From Dama dama (Eukaryota > Chordata > Mammalia > Artiodactyla > Cervidae), in the NCBI RefSeq assembly GCF_033118175.1, contig NC_083699.1, positions 49,015,001-49,079,000 on the forward strand: DNA of 64,000 nucleotides. Reading direction: 5' to 3'. The notes under the pieces are model-generated. The model was not told where the DNA came from. It saw nothing but the letters and a program-made list of their open reading frames with translations, and searched no databases. The position numbers and the translations under genes are program-made. Positions 39,474 through 51,479 of the stretch are shown piece by piece; position 1 is the first letter of the stretch, and each line of letters opens with the position of its first letter.

Positions 39474-40157
39474 TACTTTAAAGGTTGTGGAGCTTTATAC
39501 AGTTGGAGCTCGAATCTTATGCTGGTGGGTGTATGTAAGTTGACACATCGAATTTTAGTAAACAGTATCTACCAAGGCTGCACATGCACGAACTCCCTGA
39601 TATCTCATTTTCACTTGCAGTTTAACACCTATATAGTATATATATATATATATTCACCAAGAGACATGTAACAGAATGTTAAGCCAGCAGTGTTATGAAT
39701 AGCCCTAAACTGGGAACAACCCAGATTTCCGTCAAGAGTTAAATAAATTGTAGTACATTCGTATGAGAGAATGCTAGACACAGCATTATAGATAAATCTT
39801 AAAACCATAACATTGACTGAAAGAAGCCAGACACAAAAGAATACATACTGTATGACTCCCTTTGTGTGAAGTTCATAAACAAGGCAAAATGTATTATCTG
39901 TTAGAAATCAACATAGTAATTACTAATGGAGAAGAAGTAGGAGTGCCTCTTCCGGGCCTGTAACTCTTAAGTTCTATTTCTTGTTTGGGATGCCTGTTAC
40001 ACAGGTGTGTTCACTCTGAGAAAATTCATCAGACTGCATTTTTACTTGGTGTACTTTTGTGTAGGTTATATTGCATTTCAAGAAATTTGTTTTTAAAATA
40101 TGTTGAGAGTACCTTCTGTATATTTTTAAAATATGCTTTAAAATTTCCATAATAGGT

Positions 40158-41815
40158 AGTTCAGTTCAGTTCAGTTCAGTCGCTGAGTCGTGTCCGACTC
40201 TTTGTGACCCCATGAATCGCAGCACGCCAGGCCTCCCTGTCCATCACCAACTCCCGGAGTTTACTCAAACTCAGGCCCATCGAGTCAGTGATGCCATTCA
40301 GCCATCTCATCCTCTGTCATCCCCTTCTCCTCCTGCCCTCAGTCTTTCCCAGCATCAGGGTCTTTTCCAGTGAGTCAGCTCTTCGCATCAGGTGGCCAAA
40401 GTACTGGTGTTTCAGCTTCAGCATCGTTTCTTCCAAATGAACACCCAGGACTGATCTCCTTTAGGATGGACTGGTTGGATCTCCTTGCAATCCAAGGGAC
40501 TCTCAAGAGTCTTCTCCAACACCACAGTTCAAAAGCATCAATTCCTCAGCGCTCAGCTTTCTTCACAGTCCAACTCTCACATCCATACATGACCACTGGA
40601 AAAACCATAGCCTTCACCAGACGGACTTTTGTTGGCAAAGTAATGTCTCTGCTTTTTAATATGGTATCTAGGTTGGTCATAACTTTCCTTCCAAGGAGTA
40701 AGCATCTTTTAATTTCATGGCTGCAGTCACCATCTGCAATGATTTTGGAGCCCCCCAAAATAAAGTCTGACACTGTTTCCACTGCCTCCCCATCTATTTC
40801 CCATGAGGTGATGGGACCAGATGCCATGATCTTAGTTTTCTGAATGTTAAGCTTTAAGCCAACGTTTTCACTCTCCTCTTTCACTTTCATCAAAAGGCTT
40901 TTTAGTTCCTCTTCACTTTCTGCCATAAGGGTGGTGTCATCTGCATATCTGAGGTTATTGATATTTCTCCTGGCAATCTTGATTCCAGCTTGTGCTTCTT
41001 CCAGCCCAGCGTTTCTCATGATGTACTCTGCATATAAGTTAAATAAACAGGGTGACAATATACAGCCTTGACGTACTCCTTTTCCTATTTGGAACCAGTC
41101 TGTTGTTCCATGTCCAGTTCTAATTGTTGCTTCCTGATGTGCATGCAGGTTTCTCAAGAGGCAGGTCAGGTGGTCTGGTATTCCCATCTCTTTCAGAATT
41201 TTCCACAGTTTATTGTGATCCACACAGTCGAAGGCTTTAGCATAGTCAATAAAGCAGAAATAGATGTTTTTCTGGAACTCTCTTGCTTTTTCGATGATCC
41301 AGCGGATGTTGTCAACTTGATCTCTGGTTCCTCTGCCTTTTCTAAAAACAGCTTGAACATCTGGAAGTTCACGGTTAATGTACTGGTGAAGCCTGGCTTG
41401 GAGAATTTTAAGCGTTACTTTACTAGCGTGTGAGATGAGTGCAATTGTGCGGTAGTTTGAGCATTCTTTGGCATTGCCTTTCTTTGGGATTGGAATGAAA
41501 ACTGAGCTTTTCCAGTCCTGTGGCCACTGCTGAGTTTTCCAAATTTGCTGGCATATTGAGTGCAGCACTTTCACAGCATCATCTTTCAGGATTTGAAATA
41601 GCTCAGCTGGAATTCCATCACATCCACTAGCTTTTGTTCATAGTGATGCTTCCTAAGGCCCACTTGACTTCACATTCCAGGATGTCTGGCTCTAGGTGAG
41701 TGATCACACTATCGTGATTATCTGGGTCGTGAAGATCTTTTTTGTACAGTTCTTCTGTGTATTCTTGCAACCTCTTCTTAATATCTTCTGCTTCTGTTAG
41801 GTCCCTACCATTTCT
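40158..41815 (-). mobile_element. BovB LINE, 5'-truncated, left arm of a 996-bp inverted repeat
   Basis: Minus-strand BovB from its 3' tail (repeated CAGTT at 40158) to an abrupt 5' truncation at 41815. A 342-codon RT frame is open at 40546-41574, with FIDYAKAFDCVDHNKLW and an intact YADD active site. A short upstream frame lies at 41627-41815. No endonuclease domain is present. Bases 40820-41815 are, by direct comparison, the exact reverse complement of 44876-45871, while the rest (40158-40819) differs at several percent from the matching part of the other copy. Confidence 0.96.
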
Positions 41816-41825
41816 CTTCTTTATC

Positions 41826-42045
41826 AAAAGAACTAATATTTATGTTGGAAGTTGGATAGTGGTTATTTTTGAGAGGTTAATGGCCAAGTGAGGTTTCATG
41901 AGGCACTTAGATGCTGATAATGTTCTGTTTCTTTATTATGGATGCTTGTTACAGGCATTAGTAGGATTTGTGAAAATTCAGTGAACTGTGATTATGATTT
42001 ATTTGCTTTTCTGTATCACTGTTATTATACTCCAGTAAAAAGTTC
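41826..42045 (+). mobile_element. L1 3'-end fragment
   Basis: 'tggatagtggttatttttga', 'gaaaattcagtgaactgtga' and 'ttattatactccagtaaaaa' match the same L1M 3' UTR found at 39880-40100 but are a separate copy. Confidence 0.65.
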
Positions 42046-42659
42046 ACTTGATAGTAAGAAAGGAGGAAAGAAAGAATTAGTTGAAACAAAATTTGCCTAG
42101 TGCTGATAATTATTTAAACTGAGTGATGAGTACATGAAGGCTGTTAGAGTCTTCTCTCCTTTTATGTATGTTTGAAGATATTCATCATAATAATTAAGAT
42201 AAACTAAGGGACAGAGCAGATAATTGTTTGCCTGGAGAATGGGGAAGGAAATGACGGGGCAGGAGGAAGGGATTATGTAGAACAACAGGAAACTGTGGTT
42301 TTAGGTAAATTCATGATGCTTATTGTAGTGATGTTTTCAGAGTTGTATTATTTTGTGAAAACTCATCAGAATGGTCAAATAGTGTAAAAAAGGAAGCAGA
42401 CTTAGGTTGCAACCGATCCACTACTATCATTTTCATGGACATTTCCTGACAGACACTTAGTACTTGCTAAATGAATTCATGAAAGCCCGGATTACCTGAT
42501 GTATTTATTAATCCACAGTTTGGGATTGCTCTGAGATAACAAGGTGCATGAATTTGATGCTAAAATTAAGCCACCAGGGTTCATTATTACCCTGACTTTG
42601 GGCAGAAGTTTCCTAGCCTTGCCAAATGAGGATAATTTACTTGACAAGAACAGAGTTGA

Positions 42660-42735
42660 TTTAAATGTAAGAGTGCCCAGCATGTGTTTGGCACATAGTA
42701 GGTGCTCTATAAATTTTAAAATAATGATGTAAATA
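42660..42735 (+). mobile_element. L2/MIR 3'-end remnant
   Basis: 'gcacatagtaggtgctctat' followed by 'aaatttt...ataatg' is the shared L2/MIR-type end. Confidence 0.5.
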
Positions 42736-43350
42736 AGACACATATTCTAGGTTGGAATGCAATTTCACCTGCAAGGTGACACTTTAAAAAACAGAGTGCT
42801 TGGAGCAGACCACTTGATACCATGTCCGTGGAACCTGTAGTGCTTCTTCCTTCTCTTTAGCTGTTTAACTGGCAACTGAATTCAGAAAGGGTAACTGTTG
42901 AGATTGTCACTGATTGAGCCAGACTACGTGGGTTCTTTGCCTGAAAGTTCTGTTGTGTTCCTTGTTCAGATTAAAGCATCTATTAATACACTGTACTTAT
43001 CAGATACTTTGTATGTGAAGTAAAAGTGTAGGTTGCAGTTAATGTAAAAAGGCAAATCACAGTATTGTGGCAGAACAATAGAGGCAGTGTTAAGGGTGGG
43101 TAGACAGTTAAAGGATCTTGATTAGCTCTGATGAGAAGGATTTTACTGATGAAACAGAGTATTTGTTGAGAGAATGGCCCTTCACTCTTTGATACCCTAG
43201 TTAATTTAAAAAAAAAAAAAAAAGCAAGAATGAAAGCTTATATGTATTTGTGCAGTCTTATATGAAGAAAGTGCCACAGATAAGAAAGAAAATGAACTGA
43301 TGATGAGTTTCTTTTACAGGATGGGGTTTAAGGGATTCAATGTAGAGTCT

Positions 43351-44841
43351 ATTCTGTGTATTCTTGCCATCTCTTCTTAATATCGTCTACTTCTTTTAGG
43401 TCCCTACCATCTCTGTCCTTTATTGAGCCCATCTTTGCATGAAATGTTCCCTTGGTATCTCTAATTTTCTGGAAGAGATCTCTAGTCTTTCCCATTCTAT
43501 TGTTTTCCTCTATTTCTTTGCACCTATCACTGAGGAAGGCTTTCTTATCTCTCCTTGCTATTCTTTGGAACTCTGCATTCAAATGGGTATATCTTTCCTT
43601 TTCTCCTTTGCTTTTCGCTTCCCTTCTTTTCACAGCTATTTGTAAGGCCTCCTTAGACAGCCATTTTGCTTTTTTGCATTTCTTTTTCTTGGGGATGGTC
43701 TTGATTCCTGTCTCCTGTACAATGTCATGAACCTCCATCCATAGTTCGTCAGATCTAGTCCTTTAAATCTATATGTCACTTCTACTGTGTAGTCACAAGG
43801 GATTTGATTTAGGTCATACCTGAATGGTCTAGTTGTTTTCTCCACTTTCTTCAATTGCAGTCTGAATTTGGCAATAAGGAGTTCATGATCTGAGCCACAG
43901 TCTGCTCCCAGTCTTATTTTTGCTGACTGTATAGAGCTTCTCCATCTTTGGCTGCAAAGAATATAATCAATCTGATTTTGGTATTGACCATCTGGTGATG
44001 TCCATGTGTAGAGTCTTCTCTTGTGTTGTTGGAAGAGGATGTTTGCTATGACCAGTGAGTTCTCTTGGCAGAACTCTATTAGACTTTGTTTCATTCTGTA
44101 CTCCAAAGCCAAATTTGCCTGTGACTCCAGGTATTTCTTGATTTCTTACTTTTGCATTCCAGTCCCCTGTAATGAAAAGGACATCTTTTTGGGTGTTAGT
44201 TCTAGAAGGTCTTGTAGGTCTTCATAGAACTGTTCAATTTCATCATCTTCAGCGTTACTGGTTGGGGCATAGACTTGGATTACCGTGATATTAAACAGTT
44301 TGTCTTGGAAATGAACAGAGATCATTCTGTCATTTTTGAGATCGCATCCAAGTACTGCATTTTGAACTCTTTTGTTGACTATGATGGCTACTCCATTTCT
44401 TCTAAGGGATTCCTGCCCACAGTAGTAGATATAATGGTCATCTGAGTTAAATTCACCCATTCTAGTCCATCTTCGTTTGCTGATTCCTAGAATGTCGACG
44501 TTCACTCTTGCCATCTCCTGTTTGACCACTTCCAGTTTGCCTTGATTCATGGACCTAACATTCCAGGTTCCTATGCAATATTGCTCTTTATAGCATCGAA
44601 CCTTGCTTCTATCATCAGTCCCATCCACAACTGGGTGTTGTTTTTGCTTTGGCTCCATCCCTTCATTCTTTCTGGAGTTATTTCTCCACTGATCTCCAGT
44701 AGCATATTGGGCACCTACTGACCTGGGGAGTTCATCTTTCAGTGTCCTATCTTTTTGCCTTTTCATACTGTTCATGGCGTTCTCAGGCAAGAATACTGAA
44801 GTGGTTTGCCATTCCCTTCTCCAGTGGACCACATTCTCTGA
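43351..44841 (-). mobile_element. Inverted 5' segment of a twin-primed BovB (endonuclease part)
   Basis: Minus-strand BovB 5' region with an apurinic-type endonuclease domain readable at 44146-44832 (CIGTWNVRSMNQGKL, FNSDDHYIYYC, VYAPTSNAE). It continues, after a frameshift near 44130, at 43636-44112 (IDYILCSQRWRSS, ADCGSDHELL), then the linker to RT at 43349-43738. ISKRRWT stands where the family usually has an acidic residue, so this copy is probably dead. The 3' limit (KKRWQEYTE) is adjacent to the left target duplication aatgtagagtct at 43339-43350. The 5' limit abuts the + strand segment at 44843 head to head. Confidence 0.88.
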
Positions 44842-44842
44842 G

Positions 44843-46778
44843 ACATTTCATGCAAACATGGGCTCAATAGAGGACAGAAATGGTAGGGACCTAACAGAAG
44901 CAGAAGATATTAAGAAGAGGTTGCAAGAATACACAGAAGAACTGTACAAAAAAGATCTTCACGACCCAGATAATCACGATAGTGTGATCACTCACCTAGA
45001 GCCAGACATCCTGGAATGTGAAGTCAAGTGGGCCTTAGGAAGCATCACTATGAACAAAAGCTAGTGGATGTGATGGAATTCCAGCTGAGCTATTTCAAAT
45101 CCTGAAAGATGATGCTGTGAAAGTGCTGCACTCAATATGCCAGCAAATTTGGAAAACTCAGCAGTGGCCACAGGACTGGAAAAGCTCAGTTTTCATTCCA
45201 ATCCCAAAGAAAGGCAATGCCAAAGAATGCTCAAACTACCGCACAATTGCACTCATCTCACACGCTAGTAAAGTAACGCTTAAAATTCTCCAAGCCAGGC
45301 TTCACCAGTACATTAACCGTGAACTTCCAGATGTTCAAGCTGTTTTTAGAAAAGGCAGAGGAACCAGAGATCAAGTTGACAACATCCGCTGGATCATCGA
45401 AAAAGCAAGAGAGTTCCAGAAAAACATCTATTTCTGCTTTATTGACTATGCTAAAGCCTTCGACTGTGTGGATCACAATAAACTGTGGAAAATTCTGAAA
45501 GAGATGGGAATACCAGACCACCTGACCTGCCTCTTGAGAAACCTGCATGCACATCAGGAAGCAACAATTAGAACTGGACATGGAACAACAGACTGGTTCC
45601 AAATAGGAAAAGGAGTACGTCAAGGCTGTATATTGTCACCCTGTTTATTTAACTTATATGCAGAGTACATCATGAGAAACGCTGGGCTGGAAGAAGCACA
45701 AGCTGGAATCAAGATTGCCAGGAGAAATATCAATAACCTCAGATATGCAGATGACACCACCCTTATGGCAGAAAGTGAAGAGGAACTAAAAAGCCTTTTG
45801 ATGAAAGTGAAAGAGGAGAGTGAAAACGTTGGCTTAAAGCTTAACATTCAGAAAACTAAGATCATGGCATCCGGTCCCATCACTTCATGGCAAATAGATG
45901 GGGAAACAGTGTCAGACTTTATTTTGGGGGGCTCCAAAATCATTGCAGATGGTGACTGCAGCCATGAAATTAAAATACACTTACTCCTTGGAAGGAAAGT
46001 TACGACCAACCTAGGCAGCATATTAAAAAGCAGAGACATTACTTTGCCAATAAAGTCTGTCTAGTCAAGGCTGTGGTTTTTCCAGTAGTCATGTATGGAT
46101 ATGAGAGTTGGACTATGAAGAAAGCTGAGCACCGAAGAATTGATGCTTTTGAACTGTGGTGTTGGAGAAGACTCCTGAGAGTCTTGGATTGAGAGTCTCT
46201 CGGACTGCAAGGAGATCCAACCAGTCCATCCTAAAGGAGATCAGTCCTGCGTGTTCATTGGTAGGACTGATATTGAAGCTGCAACTCCAATACTTTGGCC
46301 ACCTGATGTGAAGAGCTGACTCCTTTGAAAAGACTGTGATCACGAAACATGTATATTATCTAGGGTGAAACAGATCACCAGCCCAGGCTGGATGCATGAG
46401 ACAAGTGCTCGGGCCTGGTGCACTGGGAAGACCCAGAGGAACCGGGTGGAGAGGGAGGTGGGAAGGGGGATCAGGATGGGGAATACATGTAAATCCATGG
46501 CTGATTCATGTCAATGTATGACAAAAATCACTACAATATATTGTAAAGTAATTGGCCTCCAACTAATAAAAATAAATGGAAAAAAAAAAGAAAAAAAAAC
46601 GTGATGCTGGGAAAGATTGAGGGCAGGTGGAGAAGGGGATGACAGAGTATGAGATGGTTGGATGGCATCACTGAATCAATGGACATGGGTTTGGGTGGAC
46701 TCTAGGAGTTGGTGATAGGGAGCATGCTGCTGTTCATGGGGTCACAAAGAGTCGGACACAACTGAATGATTAAAGTAA
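44843..46778 (+). mobile_element. 3' segment of the twin-primed BovB (RT and 3' end), right arm of the inverted repeat
   Basis: It starts 'catttcatgcaaacatgggc', upstream of the RT domain, and runs to the BovB 3' end 'gtcggacacaactgaatga' followed by the right target duplication aatgatagagtct (46779-46791). A 315-codon RT frame with YADD is open at 45117-46064; downstream the frame is broken. It carries a nested ruminant L1 at 46341-46600. It overlaps the inverted segment by about 90 nt of element sequence, as expected at a twin-priming junction. Bases 44876-45871 equal the left arm exactly. Confidence 0.9.
46341..46600 (+). mobile_element. Ruminant L1 3' end nested in BovB
   Basis: 'ctagggtgaaacagatcacc' through 'ggcctccaactaataaaaat', then an A-run with one G. 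The host BovB (GAAAAGAC...GTGATGCTGGGAAAG) resumes at about 46601; imperfect duplications around gactgtgat/aacgtgat flank the insert. Confidence 0.9.
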
Positions 46779-47119
46779 AATGATAGAGTCTGTTGATTCT
46801 TAATGTAGTCTTAACTGTTGAACTTTATTCTAGAACACTTTTTTCAAGAAGTAGCTAGAAATTAGGGATTTATGTTAAGTTCTAAAATAGATGAACTAAT
46901 TTAAAATGTTTGTAAGTCAGGATGTTAGCTCACTGCTATTTTAAATGTCTTTTACATTTTGAGATTCTAACTTAAATTTCTTTTTAGTAAGGATATCTTT
47001 CCAGCCATTTCACTAATTTAAAAAATTTTTAACCACATATGTGGAAGATAGACTTGTGTGATAGTCTGCATTAGTTTTTTAAATAAATAGAAAGTAGTTA
47101 CATATGTTACATATCCAAG

Positions 47120-47212
47120 CTCTGCAAGATGATGAAAGACAGGGAATCCTGGCAGCTATGCTGCAGTCCATGGGGTCGCAAAGAGTTGGACACAACTAAG
47201 AGACTTAACAAC
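47120..47212 (+). mobile_element. BovB/Bov-tA 3' fragment
   Basis: 'gctgcagtccatggggtcgc' and 'aaagagttggacacaactaa' form the shared 3' end; the 5' part is missing. Confidence 0.75.
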
Positions 47213-48059
47213 AACATATGCCGCATTTGGATGGTATTTATCGTTAATTAATATTACTTTAAGTTTTTCTAGGTGCCATAATTGGGACATCAGTTACTTA
47301 GTGTTAAAATGCTTAGATATTAGTATAAGTTGTATATTGGCTGACAGAAAAATGAAATGTGGAAATTGCCATAGTTATATGATGATCACTTATTTTCAGA
47401 ATTAGGACAGTGTTTGTTGTTTTGATTTTGTTTTGTTTTCTTCAAATGGTTCCTAGACCAGCTTTCAGATTTTAAAAAATTTGTATAATGCATTAGGGAT
47501 GTTGCTTTTACTGGATAGAGGTAATTGATAATTTTCTAGTGTTGTTTGTCTCAAAAAAGGAATCTAAAATCTAATCTATGGTAGCCTAAAACATAGTTTC
47601 CCACCTGTCATTTGCTATTTCATTCTAAGGAAGCTAGAGCATTTAAAACATTATGCTATAAGTGTATATATAAGTTCTTAGCTCTACCAAAGAAAAGGAG
47701 CCCAGAAAAAAATGAAACAATTCCTTCTTCGTTTCCTTTCGTGGGGGGAGATGGTGTCTCCAGGGTGTTGTTTTAAAATGGGCAAACATTGCCAGAGTTT
47801 CTTCTAAAGTTGAAAATGCAGGCATTGAAATTTCTTCCTGAAACTGTTCTATACTTATCGAAAAGTGGGGTTTAAAAAATTTGTTACCCACAAAAATTAC
47901 TCCTGTCATTAGTTAACTTAAGACCTTTTGGATTTTTACCATTTTAACTGACATTGCTTCATGTTACTGTGGCAATTTCACAGTTTTTATTTAATAACAT
48001 AATTTGTACTTCATGGGTTGTGGTTTTAGTCTCAGATGATTTCGTATCAAATATAGTTC

Positions 48060-48180
48060 CTGGGACTTCCCTGGCAATCCAGTGGTTGACTCCATGCTTC
48101 TAATGCAGGGGGCATGGGTTCAGTTCCTAGTTGGGGAACTGAGATTCCATATCTACGCCATGCAGCATAACCAAAAAATA
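48060..48180 (+). mobile_element. CHR-type tRNA-Glu SINE
   Basis: 'gggacttccctggcaatcca', 'gggggcatgggttcagttcc', 'tagttggggaactgagattc', then 'catgcagcataaccaaaaaa' and an A-rich tail. This is the older cetartiodactyl tRNA-Glu SINE without a BovA body. Confidence 0.85.
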
Positions 48181-48206
48181 AATAAATATATATGCACATA
48201 ATACAT

Positions 48207-48235
48207 ACACACACACACACACACACATATATATA
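48207..48235. repeat. (AC)n(AT)n microsatellite after the SINE tail
   Basis: AC dinucleotides pass into AT dinucleotides, downstream of the A-rich SINE tail. Confidence 0.9.
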
Positions 48236-48307
48236 GTTTCCTGCATAGTATGTGGGTTCTTAAATGAACTTTCTGACCTCCTATATGCCAAGGATATTCT
48301 TATTTCT

Positions 48308-48530
48308 TTTTGTTTGTTTGTTTGTTTTTTTTAATTTACTGGTACCTTCATCTTATTATAGAAAGTTTCCTTGTACTATCGGTTTACAGTCACATGACTT
48401 CTTTCACTCCCTCTCCTCCATAATTAGCTCCTGACAAACACTAATGTGTTTTCCATCTTTATAGTTGTGCCATTTTGAGAATGTTAAATAAATTGAATCA
48501 TGCAGTAAGTGACCTTCTTATTTCTTATAT
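48308..48530 (-). mobile_element. (TTTG)n repeat and L1 3' fragment
   Basis: A TTTG repeat (48308-48330) precedes 'cctgacaaacactaatgtgt' and 'gttaaataaattgaatcatg', typical of the old L1 3' half on the minus strand. Confidence 0.6.
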
Positions 48531-48749
48531 GCTCTGAAGTTTTAAGCAAGTTACTTATGTGTGATTATGTTTCTATATAATTATTTCAGTAATCCTCCTT
48601 GTTTCCTGTTTTCCTGAATTGTCTCTCTAAGCTTAAGGATATTTTCATTTGGGATATATAGCCCAGTCACTGGGTTTTAACTGTAATCAATATGTTAATA
48701 TAATGATAATCATTTACATCAGCCTCTTAAGTTGTATTTTTAGTAGCTC

Positions 48750-48985
48750 ATATTTATTGAGCTATTAAAATTTGCTAGATTTTTCTTAAGCAAAGACTAG
48801 TTACTCACACAGGTTATCTCATTTAACATTTGGCTCCAATATGTGTTTTATTAATATTTTCACTTTACAGATGAGAATATCAAGAAGAGTCTAAATAACA
48901 TGTTCAGTGTCTCACAGTTAAGAAATGCTGAGACTAGCACTAAAACCTAGCCAGTCTGGTTCTAGAATCTATAATCTTAAGTACT
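48750..48985 (-). mobile_element. MIR SINE
   Basis: 'catatttattgagctattaa', 'ggttatctcatttaacattt', 'ttcactttacagatgagaat' and 'ctagccagtctggttctaga' follow MIR on the minus strand. Confidence 0.75.
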
Positions 48986-51291
48986 TATAGTGGTTCTCAT
49001 AGTAATGAATAGTCTTTTTTGATTAGCATAATATGTGCTGTACTTGTAAGTTTTATTTTCTCTGCTTTTATGACTTATTAAAGATAGAAAATCCCTTCTG
49101 TTACCAAGTATGTATTACTAGGCCATGTGAACATATTCATAGATATCATAATACCTAAATATTATAATATTATATATTTTATATTTGATGTCATAATATC
49201 TAAATAATATAAGTATTTTGACCTAGATGTTATGAAGACTTCATTATTAAAATGATTGCCATTTTCATTCTGATTACTAAGAACAGTAGGTACTATTTCT
49301 GGAGTGTAAAGCACTTTAGATTCACTATCACTGTAGGCTTTATACATGATCACATTTACTTAATGTTAACAAAGTCTAGCTGTGGTGTGGAATTGGAAAG
49401 AGACAAGAGTGAATCACAAAGAGACTACTGTTAGGAGGATATTATATAGTAGTCCATGCCAGAAGATTAGAGTATCTTGGACTTGGGTGATGACAGTGGG
49501 AAGTAACGGAAAGAAGTGGGCAGATTTGACAGGTACTTAGTAGGTAGAATCAGTTGGTCAGTAATGTGTTAACCAGTTGAATATGGAGGGGGTAGAAGAG
49601 AAAAGTTGTGTAGGCCTCTAGCTTGCAAAACTAGATGCATTAATTCCCTCATATTTACCCATATTTTAAGTAAGAATTCATACAAAGAGGGAGTCTGGAT
49701 AAGAACTAAGCTGTGGGTTGAAGATCACTAGTGTGTAATATCATATGTGTGAGATCCCTGAGTGTAGGCAGTAGAAGTGTAGGCAATTTGGATGCATGAT
49801 CTGGAGCTCGGAGTTGAGAATAATTAAAGCAGTGGAAATTGATGAGTTTCCCTTCTTGCCAAAGAAAAGGATATAGAAGGAGAAGAACAAGGAGTTTAGA
49901 AGGAAGCCATAAAGAACTAAAATATTTCATGGTTGTAGGGAGGAGAGTGAACTGGAAACAGCATTGATTGAGAAGGAGCCATTAAGAGAGGTTGAAAGAG
50001 CATGAATGTCATAGAAGTCAAGGAAAAAGAAAGGGATCACCTGAATTGAATCCTGCTGAGAGGTCTCCTATGGTAACTGAAAAGATTTGGTTGTATTTAG
50101 TAACCTGAAGGTGATCTACACAACTGTTTTGATTAAGTACAGAAGCCAGATTAGAATGGTTGAAGAGGAAGAAGCAGATTAGTTGAAACTACCAAAAGTC
50201 AGGTTAATATATTAAGTCATTGTGAGCTATTTTGTTCATAAAACTTACGTCCTTATCAGTTTCTTGTATATAATTTCCCCTAATATTTACACATATTTTA
50301 AGTAAGAATTCTTACCCTTTAACAACTCGGTGTCAGGTTACCAGGAAGAAACACTGCAGTGGGAAAAAGAAAACACTGCAACATAGTCTCATTGATAACT
50401 GGTAAAAATGAAACGCCAGGCTCCTTGGGTATTGGAAAATTATCATTAGTAGAACAGCTTGAGATTTTTTTCTTCTTCCCATGTTATTGCTTTCCTGAAT
50501 TGCAAACAGTATTTACAGAATTCTTGGTGTTTTTCATGTAAACAGACCTTTCCTGTTCACCTTAAAGTGACTCAAGTGCTGTATACATTGTCTTCCTTTT
50601 CCAGTAGAGAGGCTTTGGTTCTTAAGGGAGAAACAACAAAGGGGTTTTTCTCCTAAAGAAATTTATCTTAAGTGTTTTTGTGTTTCTTAAGGAAATATTT
50701 ACCAGTCATTTTATTTTCATTTCTATTTAAGAGATATACAAAAGTACCAAAGTTGGGAAGAAGATACAGAGCACATTATCACCATTATTTTTAACATAAT
50801 ATTTGAGACTAGTAGCCGACAGAAGTGGCAAGAGAAAAATATTATAGGTTAAAAATAACACTCTGCAAACAATATTATTGTAAACTTGGAAAACGCATGA
50901 GAGTCAACTGAAAATGACTACAAACCAGCAAATTCACTAAAACTGTCGAAAACCATATACTTTGTATGTAAATAACACAGTAGAAGATATAATGGAAGAA
51001 AATAACCCTTTTTTAATATCACAATAAGAAATGTGGAAAATTCCATATTGGGAAATTATTAAAAGTCTATTGAGAACACAGAATAAAACTTTATCCCCTT
51101 TCCCTGTGTTTTTTTCAGTTAGAAGAGGCAACTTCATGAAGCTCATAATGTGTATCAGTTTTCCCCAAGTTAAACATTTCAGACAACTGTCCCTTCCTCT
51201 CACCCAGATATTAGACAAGCTAATTCAAAAGTGTTTTGAAAAATGGACGAATAAGACAAACCAGAGAAAAATAAAAGAAGAACAATGAGGG

Positions 51292-51346
51292 GGATTGTTC
51301 ACTCACTAAGTCACGTCCGACTCTGCAACCCCATGGACTGAAGCAT
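51292..51346 (-). mobile_element. BovA-type SINE tail fragment
   Basis: 'actaagtcacgtccgactct' and 'gcaaccccatggactgaagc' match the BovB/BovA tail on the minus strand; the remainder is absent. Confidence 0.7.
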
Positions 51347-51479
51347 GTAGAGTGATTAGTCCTACCAAATGATAAAGTATATCGTAAAGTCTTAAAAACT
51401 AAAATATGTTGGTTCTGGCTTATTAATAGTCCGATAGAATAGAATATAAAGTCTGGAAATAGACCTGTAGAACTTACTA

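Larger units (their letters stand above)
38230..40100 (+). mobile_element. Old L1 (L1M-like), + strand, interrupted twice
   Basis: The + strand L1 body includes 'ggaaaattctagaactgaaa' upstream. Downstream come 'aactgggaacaacccagatt', 'aaagaagccagacacaaaag' and 'tgtgttcactctgagaaaat', the ORF2 3' end and 3' UTR. A BOV-A2 dimer (38941-39201) and a Tigger-like miniature (39303-39473) are inserted into it. No frame is open. Confidence 0.7.

Noticed and set aside
41068..41433. 121-codon frames on the opposite strand of the BovB RT region, identical at 45258-45623
   Set aside because: Antisense shadows of the BovB RT frame. Their identity only reflects the inverted repeat.
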